From: Prevotella sp. | Lineage (GTDB): Bacteria > Bacteroidota > Bacteroidia > Bacteroidales > Bacteroidaceae | DNA length: 61,593 nucleotides | Reading direction: 5' to 3' | Assembly: GCA_017455845.1 (NCBI GenBank) | Contig: JAFSYY010000103.1 | Coordinates: 1 to 61,593 of the forward strand | Shown here: positions 49,404 to 57,361 of the stretch, piece by piece | How the letters are laid out: each line of letters begins with the position of its first letter | Numbering within the stretch: the stretch's first letter is position 1 | Position numbers and translations under genes: made by a program | The notes under the pieces: model-generated | Seen by the model: the letters and a program-made list of their open reading frames with translations, nothing else | The model's database searches: none | Told to the model about the DNA's origin: nothing

Positions 49404-50780
49404 ATGAAAACAATTTGTTTATATTTTGAGATACATCAGATTATTCATCTGAAGAGATACCGTTTCTTCGATATCGGTACCGACCATTATTACTATGATG
49501 ACTACGAGAACGAGCGTAGTATCAGCGACATTGCCGAGCGCTCGTATATGCCCGCACTGAACACGCTGCAACAGATGATTCAGGAAAACGGCAAGTATTT
49601 CAAGGTGGCCTTCTCGCTCTCGGGCACTGGCATAGAGCAACTGGAGATGCACGCCCCGCAGGTGCTGGAGAAACTGCAGCAACTCAACGAGACAGGCTGC
49701 GTGGAGTTCCTCGCAGAGCCTTATAGCCACGGACTCTCGTCGCTGGCCAACCCCGAGGCCTTTGCACGCGACATGAAGAAGCAGGTGGCCAAGATGGAGG
49801 AATACTTCGGCAAGAAGCCCACCGTGGCCCGCAACTCGTCGCTCATCTACAGCGACGACATCGGCGCACAGATAGCAGCACTGGGCTTCAAAGGCATGCT
49901 CACCGAGGGTGCCAAGCACGTGCTCGGATGGAAGTCGCCCCACTATGTGTACAACTGCAACATGGCGCCGAGCCTGAAGTTGCTGCTGCGCGACGTGGAA
50001 CTTAGCGACGACATCTCACTGCGCTTCAACAACGCCGAATGGGAAGGCTATCCCCTCTTTGCCGACGCCTATATCGACCGCATCGCACGCCTGCCGGAGG
50101 AAGAGCAGATTATCAACATCTTCATGGAACTCTCGGCCCTGGGCATCGCACAGCCCCTCAGCAGCAACATCCTCGACTTCATCAAGGCATTGCCAGTATG
50201 CGCCAAGGAAAAGGGCATCACCTTCTCTACGCCTACGGAGATCTGCATGAGGGTGAAGAGCGTGGGAGCACTCGACGTGCCCGACACCCTATCGTGGGTC
50301 GACGAAGAGCGCGACGTCAGTTGCTGGCTGGGTAACCCCATGCAGCGCGAGGCCTTCAACAAACTCTACAGCGTGGCCGACCGCCTGCTCATTGCCAACG
50401 ACCCGCGCATCAACCAGGACTGGGACTACCTGCAGGCCTCCAACAACTTCCGCTTCATGACCACCAAGCCCTCGAACGTGGGACTGGACCGCGGCATCTA
50501 CAGCGGACCGTTTGATGCCTTCACCAACTACATGAACATTCTGGGCGACTTCATCAACCGCGTCAACGCCCTCTATCCAGAGGAAATAGACAACGAGCAA
50601 CTCAACTCGCTGCTGACCACCATCAAGAACCAGGGCGACGAGATTGTGATGAAGGACATCGAGATAGAGCGCCTGAAGACGAAGTTGGCCAAACTGCAGC
50701 CTGCAGAAGAGAAGAAAGAGAAAAAGCCTGCCAGAAAGGCTGCCGCCCCCAGAAAGAAGGCTGCAAAGAAGGCAGAATGA
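49404..50780 (+). CDS. Glycoside hydrolase family 57 alpha-amylase-like
   Basis: A 458-residue cytoplasmic GH57 enzyme. CLYFEIHQIIHLKRYRFFDIG is the family N terminus. EFLAEPYSHGLSSL near 103-116 is the conserved block after the first barrel strands, and KGMLTEGAKHVLGWKSPHYVYN follows. It probably cleaves or transfers alpha-glucan chains. The last 25 residues (EEKKEKKPARKAAAPRKKAAKKAE) form a basic Lys/Ala tail like that of histone H1 or HU-type proteins, unusual for the family. Confidence 0.9.
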   Translation: MKTICLYFEIHQIIHLKRYRFFDIGTDHYYYDDYENERSISDIAERSYMPALNTLQQMIQENGKYFKVAFSLSGTGIEQLEMHAPQVLEKLQQLNETGCVEFLAEPYSHGLSSLANPEAFARDMKKQVAKMEEYFGKKPTVARNSSLIYSDDIGAQIAALGFKGMLTEGAKHVLGWKSPHYVYNCNMAPSLKLLLRDVELSDDISLRFNNAEWEGYPLFADAYIDRIARLPEEEQIINIFMELSALGIAQPLSSNILDFIKALPVCAKEKGITFSTPTEICMRVKSVGALDVPDTLSWVDEERDVSCWLGNPMQREAFNKLYSVADRLLIANDPRINQDWDYLQASNNFRFMTTKPSNVGLDRGIYSGPFDAFTNYMNILGDFINRVNALYPEEIDNEQLNSLLTTIKNQGDEIVMKDIEIERLKTKLAKLQPAEEKKEKKPARKAAAPRKKAAKKAE

Positions 50781-50811
50781 TTTCACTCAAAACTTACCCA
50801 TACATGAATAG

Positions 50812-50851
50812 AGTCATCCCTGTCTGGGCTGTGTGCCCGACAGGGATGACT
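50812..50851. terminator. Long hairpin after GH57
   Basis: AGTCATCCCTGTC-T-GGGC (50812-50829) pairs with GCCC-GACAGGGATGACT (50835-50851), a 17-bp stem with one bulge and a short loop. No T tract follows, so terminator function is likely but unproven. Confidence 0.6.
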
Positions 50852-50895
50852 ATATGAGAAGAAGAAATACATACCAGTTAATCTTTGTCAAACCG

Positions 50896-50935
50896 ACAAA
50901 TAGAGACAAATAGCAACAAATAGAGACAAATATAG
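50896..50935. repeat. 10-bp phased repeat upstream of infC promoter
   Basis: ACAAATAGAG-type units start at 50896, 50906, 50916 and 50926, an exact 10-bp period. They end 31 bp before the -33 box of infC. Phased A runs can bend DNA or act like an UP element. Confidence 0.7.
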
Positions 50936-50965
50936 CGGATTTAAAGTAAAAAAAGGCGAAAATAT

Positions 50966-50996
50966 TTTGCTAATTCACTGAATTTGTGTACCTTTG
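50966..50996 (+). promoter_or_regulatory. Promoter of infC-rpmI-rplT
   Basis: TTTG at 50966-50969 and TACCTTTG at 50989-50996 with a 19-bp spacer; the leader to the ATG at 51022 is about 20 nt. Confidence 0.75.
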
Positions 50997-51021
50997 CAGC
51001 CGATTTGACCAAAACTAGTTG

Positions 51022-51720
51022 ATGAAGACAGACAAAAAACAGAACCAATACCGCGTTAACGAACAGATTCGTGTACGTGAGGTCCGCATTGTTAGCGAGA
51101 GCGGATCAACAGTGATGCCTACGAGAGAAGCGCAGGAAATGGCACGTCAGCAGGGTGTAGACCTTGTGGAAATTTCACCGAACGCCAATCCACCTGTTTG
51201 TCGGCTCATCGACTATTCCAAGTTCCTCTACCAGCAGAAAAAACGTGCCAAGGAAATGAAAGCCAAGCAGGTGAAGGTAGAGGTGAAGGAGATACGCTTC
51301 GGCCCACAGACCGACGAGCACGACTACCAGTTTAAACTGAAGCACGCACGCGAGTTTCTGGAGGAAGGCAACAAGGTACGTGCCTACGTGTTCTTCCGTG
51401 GCCGCAGCATCCTGTTCAAGGAGCAAGGCGAAGTGCTGTTGCTGCGCTTTGCCAACGACCTGGAGGAGGTAGGCAAGGTAGAGTCGATGCCCTCGCTCGA
51501 AGGCAAGAAGATGTTCCTCTATCTGGCACCCAAGAAAGCCGGCGTGGCCAAGAAGAGCCAACAGGCCCGCGACCGTGAAGCCAGCGAATTGGAGATGAAA
51601 GAGACAAGGAAGCCTCAGATAGACGACATCGACGTTGACACGCCGGCCAACGGCGGCCTACTGGCCAATGCGAAGATCAGTGCTGATGCACTGAAGAAGT
51701 TGACGGAGAGCGAGGATTAA
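51022..51720 (+). CDS. infC: Translation initiation factor IF-3
   Basis: A 232-residue factor that keeps 30S subunits free and checks start codons. [56 protein letters not shown] and [40 protein letters not shown] are the two-domain signatures. The tail after about residue 175 is some 50 residues longer than in E. coli. A TTG codon sits directly before the ATG; ATG 51022 is the simplest start. Confidence 0.96.
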   Translation: MKTDKKQNQYRVNEQIRVREVRIVSESGSTVMPTREAQEMARQQGVDLVEISPNANPPVCRLIDYSKFLYQQKKRAKEMKAKQVKVEVKEIRFGPQTDEHDYQFKLKHAREFLEEGNKVRAYVFFRGRSILFKEQGEVLLLRFANDLEEVGKVESMPSLEGKKMFLYLAPKKAGVAKKSQQARDREASELEMKETRKPQIDDIDVDTPANGGLLANAKISADALKKLTESED

Positions 51721-51832
51721 TCCTCAATTCTCAATCGTCTATTCTTGATTAGAAAGAAAAGGTGGCGCGCCCGGTATATGCGTAGCCGCCGCATTATAAA
51801 AATCAAAGTTAAAAAATTAAAACATTAAAAAA

Positions 51833-52030
51833 ATGCCAAAAGTAAAGACAAACTCCGGTGCAAAGAAGAGATTCTCATTCACCGGTACAGGTAAGGTTAA
51901 GAGACATCACGCTTACCACAGCCACATCCTCACGAAGAAGACCAAGAAGCAGAAGCGCAATCTGCAGGGCTACACCATTGTTGACAACAGCAACATGAAG
52001 CAGGTTCGTGACCTGTTGCGTCTCCGTTAA
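51833..52030 (+). CDS. rpmI: 50S ribosomal protein L35
   Basis: 65 residues, basic, with [35 protein letters not shown], the L35 signature. It sits between infC and rplT in the order conserved across bacteria. Confidence 0.97.
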   Translation: MPKVKTNSGAKKRFSFTGTGKVKRHHAYHSHILTKKTKKQKRNLQGYTIVDNSNMKQVRDLLRLR

Positions 52031-52066
52031 TTAACCCTATTGTCTAACATTTAAAGTACAGAAATT

Positions 52067-52414
52067 ATGCCAAGATCAGTAAATCACGTTGCATCAAGAG
52101 CAAAACGTAAGAGAATCCTGAAACTTACCCGTGGCTACTTTGGAGCCCGTAAGAATGTCTGGACAGTAGCGAAGAACACCTGGGAGAAGGGTCTGACATA
52201 CGCCTACCGCGACCGTCGTAACAAGAAGCGCAACTTCCGCGCCCTGTGGATTCAGCGTATCAATGCTGCTGCCCGCCTGGAGGGTATGAGTTACTCCAAG
52301 TTGATGGGTGCCCTGTCAAAGGCTGGTATCGAGATCAACCGCAAGGTGCTCGCCGACCTCGCCATGAACAACCCCGAGGCTTTCAAGGCCATCGTGGAAA
52401 AAGTAAAAGACTAA
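52067..52414 (+). CDS. rplT: 50S ribosomal protein L20
   Basis: 115 residues. [36 protein letters not shown] and [35 protein letters not shown] are the L20 signatures. L20 represses its own operon in several bacteria by binding leader RNA; no such site is evident here. Confidence 0.97.
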   Translation: MPRSVNHVASRAKRKRILKLTRGYFGARKNVWTVAKNTWEKGLTYAYRDRRNKKRNFRALWIQRINAAARLEGMSYSKLMGALSKAGIEINRKVLADLAMNNPEAFKAIVEKVKD

Positions 52415-52431
52415 ACAGGTGAAAAGGTAAT

Positions 52432-52468
52432 AAAAAGGCTGCCAGTCGATTCGACTGGCAGCCTTTTT
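52432..52468 (+). terminator. Terminator after rplT
   Basis: AAAAAGGCTGCCAGTCGA and TCGACTGGCAGCCTTTTT form a long perfect stem ending in a T run. It may work in both directions. Confidence 0.9.
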
Positions 52469-52525
52469 CTTGCCTTTATGCTTTCTTGCCTTTATGCTTT
52501 CTAACCTTTACACCTTCTTACCTTT

Positions 52526-52969
52526 TCACAACTTCCACCATGGCTTTTTCTTCTTGGGGTGCTCTTCTTCGTATGAAGACATTTTGTAGTGGCGCACCTC
52601 CTCGTCAATGATGTCGTTCCAGGTCTTGTTGCCGCTGATCATCCGATAGATGGTGCCCCAGTCGGGCAGGCCACCCAGGTTGCGGTCGTCAATCCATACA
52701 TCAACTTTCAGTTTGCGACTGAAGTGCTGATTGTTGTCGGTGGTCTCCTCAGGATAGTCGCGGTTGACGGCATAGAACTCCACGCCACGCTCCCGGCACC
52801 AGTTGATGGCATCATCCAGCAGTTTGCCTTCGCGAACCGACCACAGTATCAGCCTGTGGTGGTCCTTGATAAGCATTTTCAGTGTTTCAGTGGCAAATGG
52901 CAGTTCCTCGCCGATTTCCGGATAACGGTGCTCAACGATGGTTCCGTCAAAATCTACTGCTATGGTCAT
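52526..52969 (-). CDS. HAD-like hydrolase of unknown substrate
   Basis: A 147-residue protein with the HAD motif DFDGTIVEHRYPEIG at residues 6-20 and DVWIDDRNLGG near 89 as a likely motif IV. The C-terminal tail is basic (HPKKKKPWWKL). Similar short HAD-like proteins are common in Bacteroidota, but I know of no assigned substrate. The ATG abuts a heptamer array. Confidence 0.8.
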   Translation of the reverse strand: MTIAVDFDGTIVEHRYPEIGEELPFATETLKMLIKDHHRLILWSVREGKLLDDAINWCRERGVEFYAVNRDYPEETTDNNQHFSRKLKVDVWIDDRNLGGLPDWGTIYRMISGNKTWNDIIDEEVRHYKMSSYEEEHPKKKKPWWKL

Positions 52970-53059
52970 AACTATGAACTATGAACTATGTAAGAACTAT
53001 GAACTAGAACTATGTAAGAACTATGAACTAGAACTATGTAAGAACTATGAACTATGAAC
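52970..53059. repeat. Heptamer array between wzc-like and HAD-like genes
   Basis: AACTATG units with inserted TAAG or AGAACTATG variants run for 90 bp from the base next to the HAD-like start codon to near the kinase stop. A longer unit, AACTAGAACTATGTAAG, is itself repeated. Confidence 0.85.
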
Positions 53060-53067
53060 TAAAACGA

Positions 53068-55632
53068 CTATCTCTTGATAGAGTCGTCCTCCTGATCCTT
53101 ACCATACTGGCTGTTGGCATAGTTGCCGTAAGAGCCGTATGAGCCGTAACTGCCAGCACCATAGTTGGCACGTCCGTAGCGGCCATAGCCGTAGCCATAG
53201 CCAAAGCGTCCGTACTTGCCATAGCGTCCATAGCCGTAGTAATAGCCATACTTCTTCCTCGACATGTCGATACCGTTGATCACAATACACATGTTGGGAA
53301 GTTTCTCCTCCTCCTTGATAGAGTTGATCAGGCCGAAACTGGTCTTCGGCGTATAGTCTGCACGGCAAACGAAGCAGGTCACGTCGGCATAGCGGCCAAT
53401 CTGCAACGTATCGGTCACCAGTCCTACAGGAGCGGTGTCGAGGATGATGTAGTCGTAGTTATTACGCAGAATATCAATAATAGTACCCATGTTATCGCGT
53501 GCCAGCAACTCCGTGGGGTTGGGAGGTGTAGGACCGGCCAGCAGCAGGTCGAGGTTGGCATTGACACCAGAAGGCTTGATTTGCGCCTTCAAGTCGCTTT
53601 CGGTCACATGGTCCTTGGTCAGCAGCATGGTGGTGATACCAGCCTGGCGGTCCTTGATATCGAACAGACGGCCCAAGGCCGGCTTACGGATGTCGAGACC
53701 CAGCAGTATGACCTTCTTGCCCAGCAAGGCGAAACTGACTGCCAGGTTGGCTGCGTTGAACGTCTTACCTTCACCCGACGTTGTCGAAGTAAACATGATG
53801 ACCTTCTGGTTTTCTTTCAGCATAAACTGTATATTCGTTCGCATAGAGCGGAATATCTCGTCTATCTGGTTGTTCTTGTTCTCGTGAACCACGATACCAG
53901 CAGCCGACTTCACCTTGTCGCTGGCCACGGCCACATCGGCCACAATAGGCAGTGTGGTCAGTTTAGCCACATCCTCATGACCCTCAATCTTGTAGCGCAG
54001 TATCTGCAGCAGGTAGGTGATGAGCAACGGCAGTGCGAAGCCCAGCACGATGGCCACCAAGAGTATGATAGCACTCTTTGGACTTACCTTTCCTCCGAAG
54101 GCAGGCTCATCAATGAGGCGGCCCTTGTCGGCAGTGGCAGCCAGCGAGATAGAGTTCTCCTCACGTTTCTGCAACAGCATCAGATAAAGGCCTGACTTCA
54201 CATCCTGCTGACGACCAATCTGCGTGAGCACGCGCTCCTGTTCCGGTGCGTTCTCCACCTTTCCCTGGAACTCGCGGTATTTTCTCTCAACACCCTGTCG
54301 CTCGATGTCGGCCGTGCGGCGGGCCTGCTTCAAGGCCTCCTTGATACTCACTTCCAGTTGCTGCAGCATGTCGGTCTGTGTCTGCACCAGAGGTGAGTTT
54401 TCTGAAGCAGAGGCGAGCAGGCGGTTACGTGTGAGCACCGTATTGTTATACTGTACAATGAGTGCATTTGACGCACCGTCTTTCATACCGACATTAGAAG
54501 GTATCAACTGAAATTTGTTTTCGGGGTTGTCAACATATTTGCGCAGGTCGTCCAGAATCTGGATCTGCGTGGATGCCTCAACCAACTGGCTGTAGTATTG
54601 GTTCACCTGGTTCATGGTCTGGCTTGCATCCATCTTCAACTGCACGAGGTTGTTGTTGCGCTTGTAGGCTTCCAACTGGCTCTCGGTAGCACCCAGTTCA
54701 TCGCTGATCTTCTGCAAACGGGTATTGATAAACTCCTCGGTCTTATAGGCAATCTCGTTCTTGTCGGCATTGGCCTGACGGTTGTAGCACACGGCCAGAT
54801 GCTTCAGGTAGTCGAAGCCACGGTCGGGGTTCTGGTCGTTGAGGGTCAGTTCGGCTATCGACGTGAGTTTAGAGGTTGGAGCCACCGACAATGCATTGGC
54901 ATAGCGCGAAGCGACAGACTTAGGCGAGGTGATGGTTATAATATAACTCATTGATTTCTGGTCAACAGGTTCCTTCTCCTCACCATTATTAACGCTGGGC
55001 TGATGCTTCAGATGTGGTATGGCCTCGTTTTCAGTAAACGTCAGCGTACCGTAGGGAGTCTCAACAGTGGCTGGCAGTGTGGTGAAGGAGCCTTTAAACT
55101 CGTTCTTTGTACCAACCACATGGTAGGTGTTTCCCTCCTTGGTCAACTTCATGGAGAATTGTCCAAACCACATGTCGAGGTCGTCCAAGTCCTCTGCCGT
55201 CATATCTACAATAATGGGGTTGGTCTTGTAGACAAGCACCTTGGTGATGCGGCCCTCACTGCGATACTCCGTATAGAGTTTCAGGTCTTTGACGACCTCC
55301 TGCGCGAGGATGCGCGATTTCAAGATCTCCACCTCATTGTCGATACCCGCCGAGTTGGAAATGAAACCAAGATCCTGCATGTTCGACAGCATCTGGTTGC
55401 TGGGGCGGCGGTTGCTGGTCTCCTCCTTGATCAGCATCTTTGCTGATACCTGATAGACAGGTGCAGTGTAGCGCAGATAAATCAAAGCGCCACACACACA
55501 GATAAACATGGAGAGCAGGAACCATGGCCAGTTAAGCACAAACAAGGTAAAAATGGTTCTAATATCAAATGAAGAAGCCTCTTCCTGAATACCATTTTCT
55601 AATGTAGCATCAATTTTCTTGTTTTCTTCCAT
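53068..55632 (-). CDS. Wzz/Wzc-like polysaccharide co-polymerase with tyrosine autokinase
   Basis: An 854-residue inner-membrane protein controlling capsule or exopolysaccharide chain length and export. A Wzz domain with membrane helices (near 28-48 and around 520-540) encloses a coiled-coil periplasmic part. The cytoplasmic BY-kinase has Walker A STTSGEGKTFNAANLAVSFALLG near 614, Walker A' VILLGLDIRKPALG and Walker B YDYIILDTAPVGLV. The C-terminal tail from about residue 793 carries 17 tyrosines in YG-rich repeats, the autophosphorylation cluster. A wza-like export gene is not adjacent. Confidence 0.93.
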   Translation of the reverse strand: MEENKKIDATLENGIQEEASSFDIRTIFTLFVLNWPWFLLSMFICVCGALIYLRYTAPVYQVSAKMLIKEETSNRRPSNQMLSNMQDLGFISNSAGIDNEVEILKSRILAQEVVKDLKLYTEYRSEGRITKVLVYKTNPIIVDMTAEDLDDLDMWFGQFSMKLTKEGNTYHVVGTKNEFKGSFTTLPATVETPYGTLTFTENEAIPHLKHQPSVNNGEEKEPVDQKSMSYIITITSPKSVASRYANALSVAPTSKLTSIAELTLNDQNPDRGFDYLKHLAVCYNRQANADKNEIAYKTEEFINTRLQKISDELGATESQLEAYKRNNNLVQLKMDASQTMNQVNQYYSQLVEASTQIQILDDLRKYVDNPENKFQLIPSNVGMKDGASNALIVQYNNTVLTRNRLLASASENSPLVQTQTDMLQQLEVSIKEALKQARRTADIERQGVERKYREFQGKVENAPEQERVLTQIGRQQDVKSGLYLMLLQKREENSISLAATADKGRLIDEPAFGGKVSPKSAIILLVAIVLGFALPLLITYLLQILRYKIEGHEDVAKLTTLPIVADVAVASDKVKSAAGIVVHENKNNQIDEIFRSMRTNIQFMLKENQKVIMFTSTTSGEGKTFNAANLAVSFALLGKKVILLGLDIRKPALGRLFDIKDRQAGITTMLLTKDHVTESDLKAQIKPSGVNANLDLLLAGPTPPNPTELLARDNMGTIIDILRNNYDYIILDTAPVGLVTDTLQIGRYADVTCFVCRADYTPKTSFGLINSIKEEEKLPNMCIVINGIDMSRKKYGYYYGYGRYGKYGRFGYGYGYGRYGRANYGAGSYGSYGSYGNYANSQYGKDQEDDSIKR

Positions 55633-55671
55633 TGTTTTTTAAAATATTTATTCTTCTATTTTTTGTTTCTG

Positions 55672-55727
55672 TACCTTATTATATATTATATACACATTCT
55701 CTACCTTATTATATATTTATATACACA
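55672..55727. repeat. 30-bp-spaced direct repeat duplicating the rmlA 3' end
   Basis: TACCTTATTATATATTATAT plus ACACA at 55672-55696 recurs with one extra base at 55702-55727. The second copy covers the rmlA stop codon (55717-55719), so the gene end has been duplicated downstream. Confidence 0.8.
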
Positions 55728-56589
55728 ATTGATCCAGATACTGACCGTAGCCGTTCTTCAGCATGGGCTTAGCCAGTTCGCGCAGTTGCTCCTTGCTGAT
55801 CCAGCCGCGCTTAAAGGCAATCTCTTCCAGACAAGCCACCTTCAGGCCTTGGCGTTTCTCAATGACTTCAATAAAGGTGCTAGCCTCGGCCAGTGAGTCG
55901 TGGGTGCCGGTGTCGAGCCACGCAAAGCCGCGCTGCAAGGTCTGCACCTTCAGTTTCTTCTGAGCCAGATACTCCTGGTTGACGGTCGTAATCTCCAGTT
56001 CGCCTCGTGCGCTGGGCTTGATATTCTTCGCAATATTGACTACGCTGTTGGGATAGAAATAGAGGCCGACGACGGCATAGTTCGACTTCGGGTGCTCGGG
56101 TTTCTCCTCAATGCTGAGACAGTTGCCTTCCGCGTCGAACTCGGCCACGCCGTAGCGCTCGGGGTCGTTGACATAATAGCCGAACACGGTGGCAAGGCCA
56201 TGCTTCTCGGCGTTCTCCACGCTCTGACGCAGCAGGCCGCTAAAGCCGGAGCCGTAGAATATATTGTCGCCGAGCACCAGACAGGCGCTGTCGTCGCCAA
56301 TAAACTGCTCACCGATGATGAAAGCCTGCGCCAGTCCGTCGGGCGACGGTTGCTCGGCATATTCGAAATGCACGCCCAACTCACTGCCGTCGCCCAGCAG
56401 CCGCCGGAAGGCAGGCAGGTCGTAAGGTGTGGAGATAATGAGTATCTCGCGTATGCCCGCGAGCATCAGTGCCGATATGGGATAATAAATCATCGGCTTG
56501 TCGAAAATAGGTATCAACTGCTTGCTGATGCCTTTCGTTATCGGGTAGAGGCGTGTACCGCTTCCACCTGCTAAAACAATTCCTTTCAT
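55717..56589 (-). CDS. rmlA: Glucose-1-phosphate thymidylyltransferase
   Basis: A 290-residue enzyme making dTDP-glucose, the first step to dTDP-rhamnose and related sugars. [37 protein letters not shown] is the nucleotide-binding signature; [20 protein letters not shown] and [15 protein letters not shown] follow. I chose ATG 56589; earlier codons lie in promoter-like DNA. It sits upstream of the Wzc-like gene, so it probably supplies sugar precursor to the same polysaccharide. Confidence 0.96.
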   Translation of the reverse strand: MKGIVLAGGSGTRLYPITKGISKQLIPIFDKPMIYYPISALMLAGIREILIISTPYDLPAFRRLLGDGSELGVHFEYAEQPSPDGLAQAFIIGEQFIGDDSACLVLGDNIFYGSGFSGLLRQSVENAEKHGLATVFGYYVNDPERYGVAEFDAEGNCLSIEEKPEHPKSNYAVVGLYFYPNSVVNIAKNIKPSARGELEITTVNQEYLAQKKLKVQTLQRGFAWLDTGTHDSLAEASTFIEVIEKRQGLKVACLEEIAFKRGWISKEQLRELAKPMLKNGYGQYLDQLCI

Positions 56590-56612
56590 AAATATAACGT
56601 TATATTGGGCTG

Positions 56613-56620
56613 CAAAGTTA
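56613..56620 (-). promoter_or_regulatory. Promoter -7 box for rmlA
   Basis: TAACTTTG on the minus strand, 23 bp before the ATG at 56589. Confidence 0.65.
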
Positions 56621-56684
56621 CACTTTTTTTTTTGAATTTTTCTCTTTTTGCACAAAAAAATACGCTATTATCAATAAAAAAGTG

Positions 56685-56692
56685 TAACTTTG
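56685..56692 (+). promoter_or_regulatory. Promoter -7 box for the unknown protein-peptidase operon
   Basis: TAACTTTG, 21 bp before the ATG at 56714, divergent from rmlA. Confidence 0.65.
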
Positions 56693-56713
56693 CACCCAAA
56701 TTAATGTATAACT

Positions 56714-57334
56714 ATGGGATTACTATCAAAAATATTCGGCCAGAAGTCGGCCGATAATGAGACAAAAGTGGGTGGCATGGAGGATTTCATGACACTTATC
56801 AGGGTTTATTTCCAGGCAGTGATGGCGGCCGACTTGGGTATCACCAACCTGAATGCGCTGCCCGACCTGCGTGTGTTCAAGACCACGCTGCGCATACCCA
56901 CCCAGGGCGGCAAACTGGGCATTGGCGAGAAGGCGCGTTGCAAGAAGATGCTGAAAGATCTCTACGAGATGGACGACGACTTCCTTAAAGAGATAGACCA
57001 GAGCATCCGTCGCCGCTGCAAGAAAGTGCAGGACGTGCAGACCTATCTGCTTCAGTTCCAGGCCTACGTGCAGGACATTATGATGCTCTCCGGCAACCTG
57101 ATGAAGTTTAAGTTGCGCCTGCCCAGTTTCTTCAAGGGTGCCATCCGCACGGCAACGGAGAAGACCGTTCACGACATCTTCAACAAGAACGACTACAAGG
57201 ATGCCAGTGTGCTGAAGACGGTGGTGTCTGTCCGTGAACTCAACAAGCGCCTGGGCTTTACCGAGAAATGGACCACCGATTTCGTGTATCGCGTGGTCAT
57301 GTTAGCCAAGAAAGAAAAACAGCCGCAGCAGTAA
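56714..57334 (+). CDS. Conserved-looking cytoplasmic protein of unknown function
   Basis: I do not recognise this 206-residue protein. It has no signal peptide; the N terminus MGLLSKIFGQKSADNETK is amphipathic. The rest is mostly helical and basic, e.g. GEKARCKKMLKDLYEMDDDFLKEIDQSIRRRCKKVQDVQTYLLQFQ. It ends in KKEKQPQQ. It precedes a peptidase gene by 27 bp and may share its transcript. Confidence 0.75.
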   Translation: MGLLSKIFGQKSADNETKVGGMEDFMTLIRVYFQAVMAADLGITNLNALPDLRVFKTTLRIPTQGGKLGIGEKARCKKMLKDLYEMDDDFLKEIDQSIRRRCKKVQDVQTYLLQFQAYVQDIMMLSGNLMKFKLRLPSFFKGAIRTATEKTVHDIFNKNDYKDASVLKTVVSVRELNKRLGFTEKWTTDFVYRVVMLAKKEKQPQQ

Positions 57335-57361
57335 CGAAGCCAAACAAAGACAAGACACATC

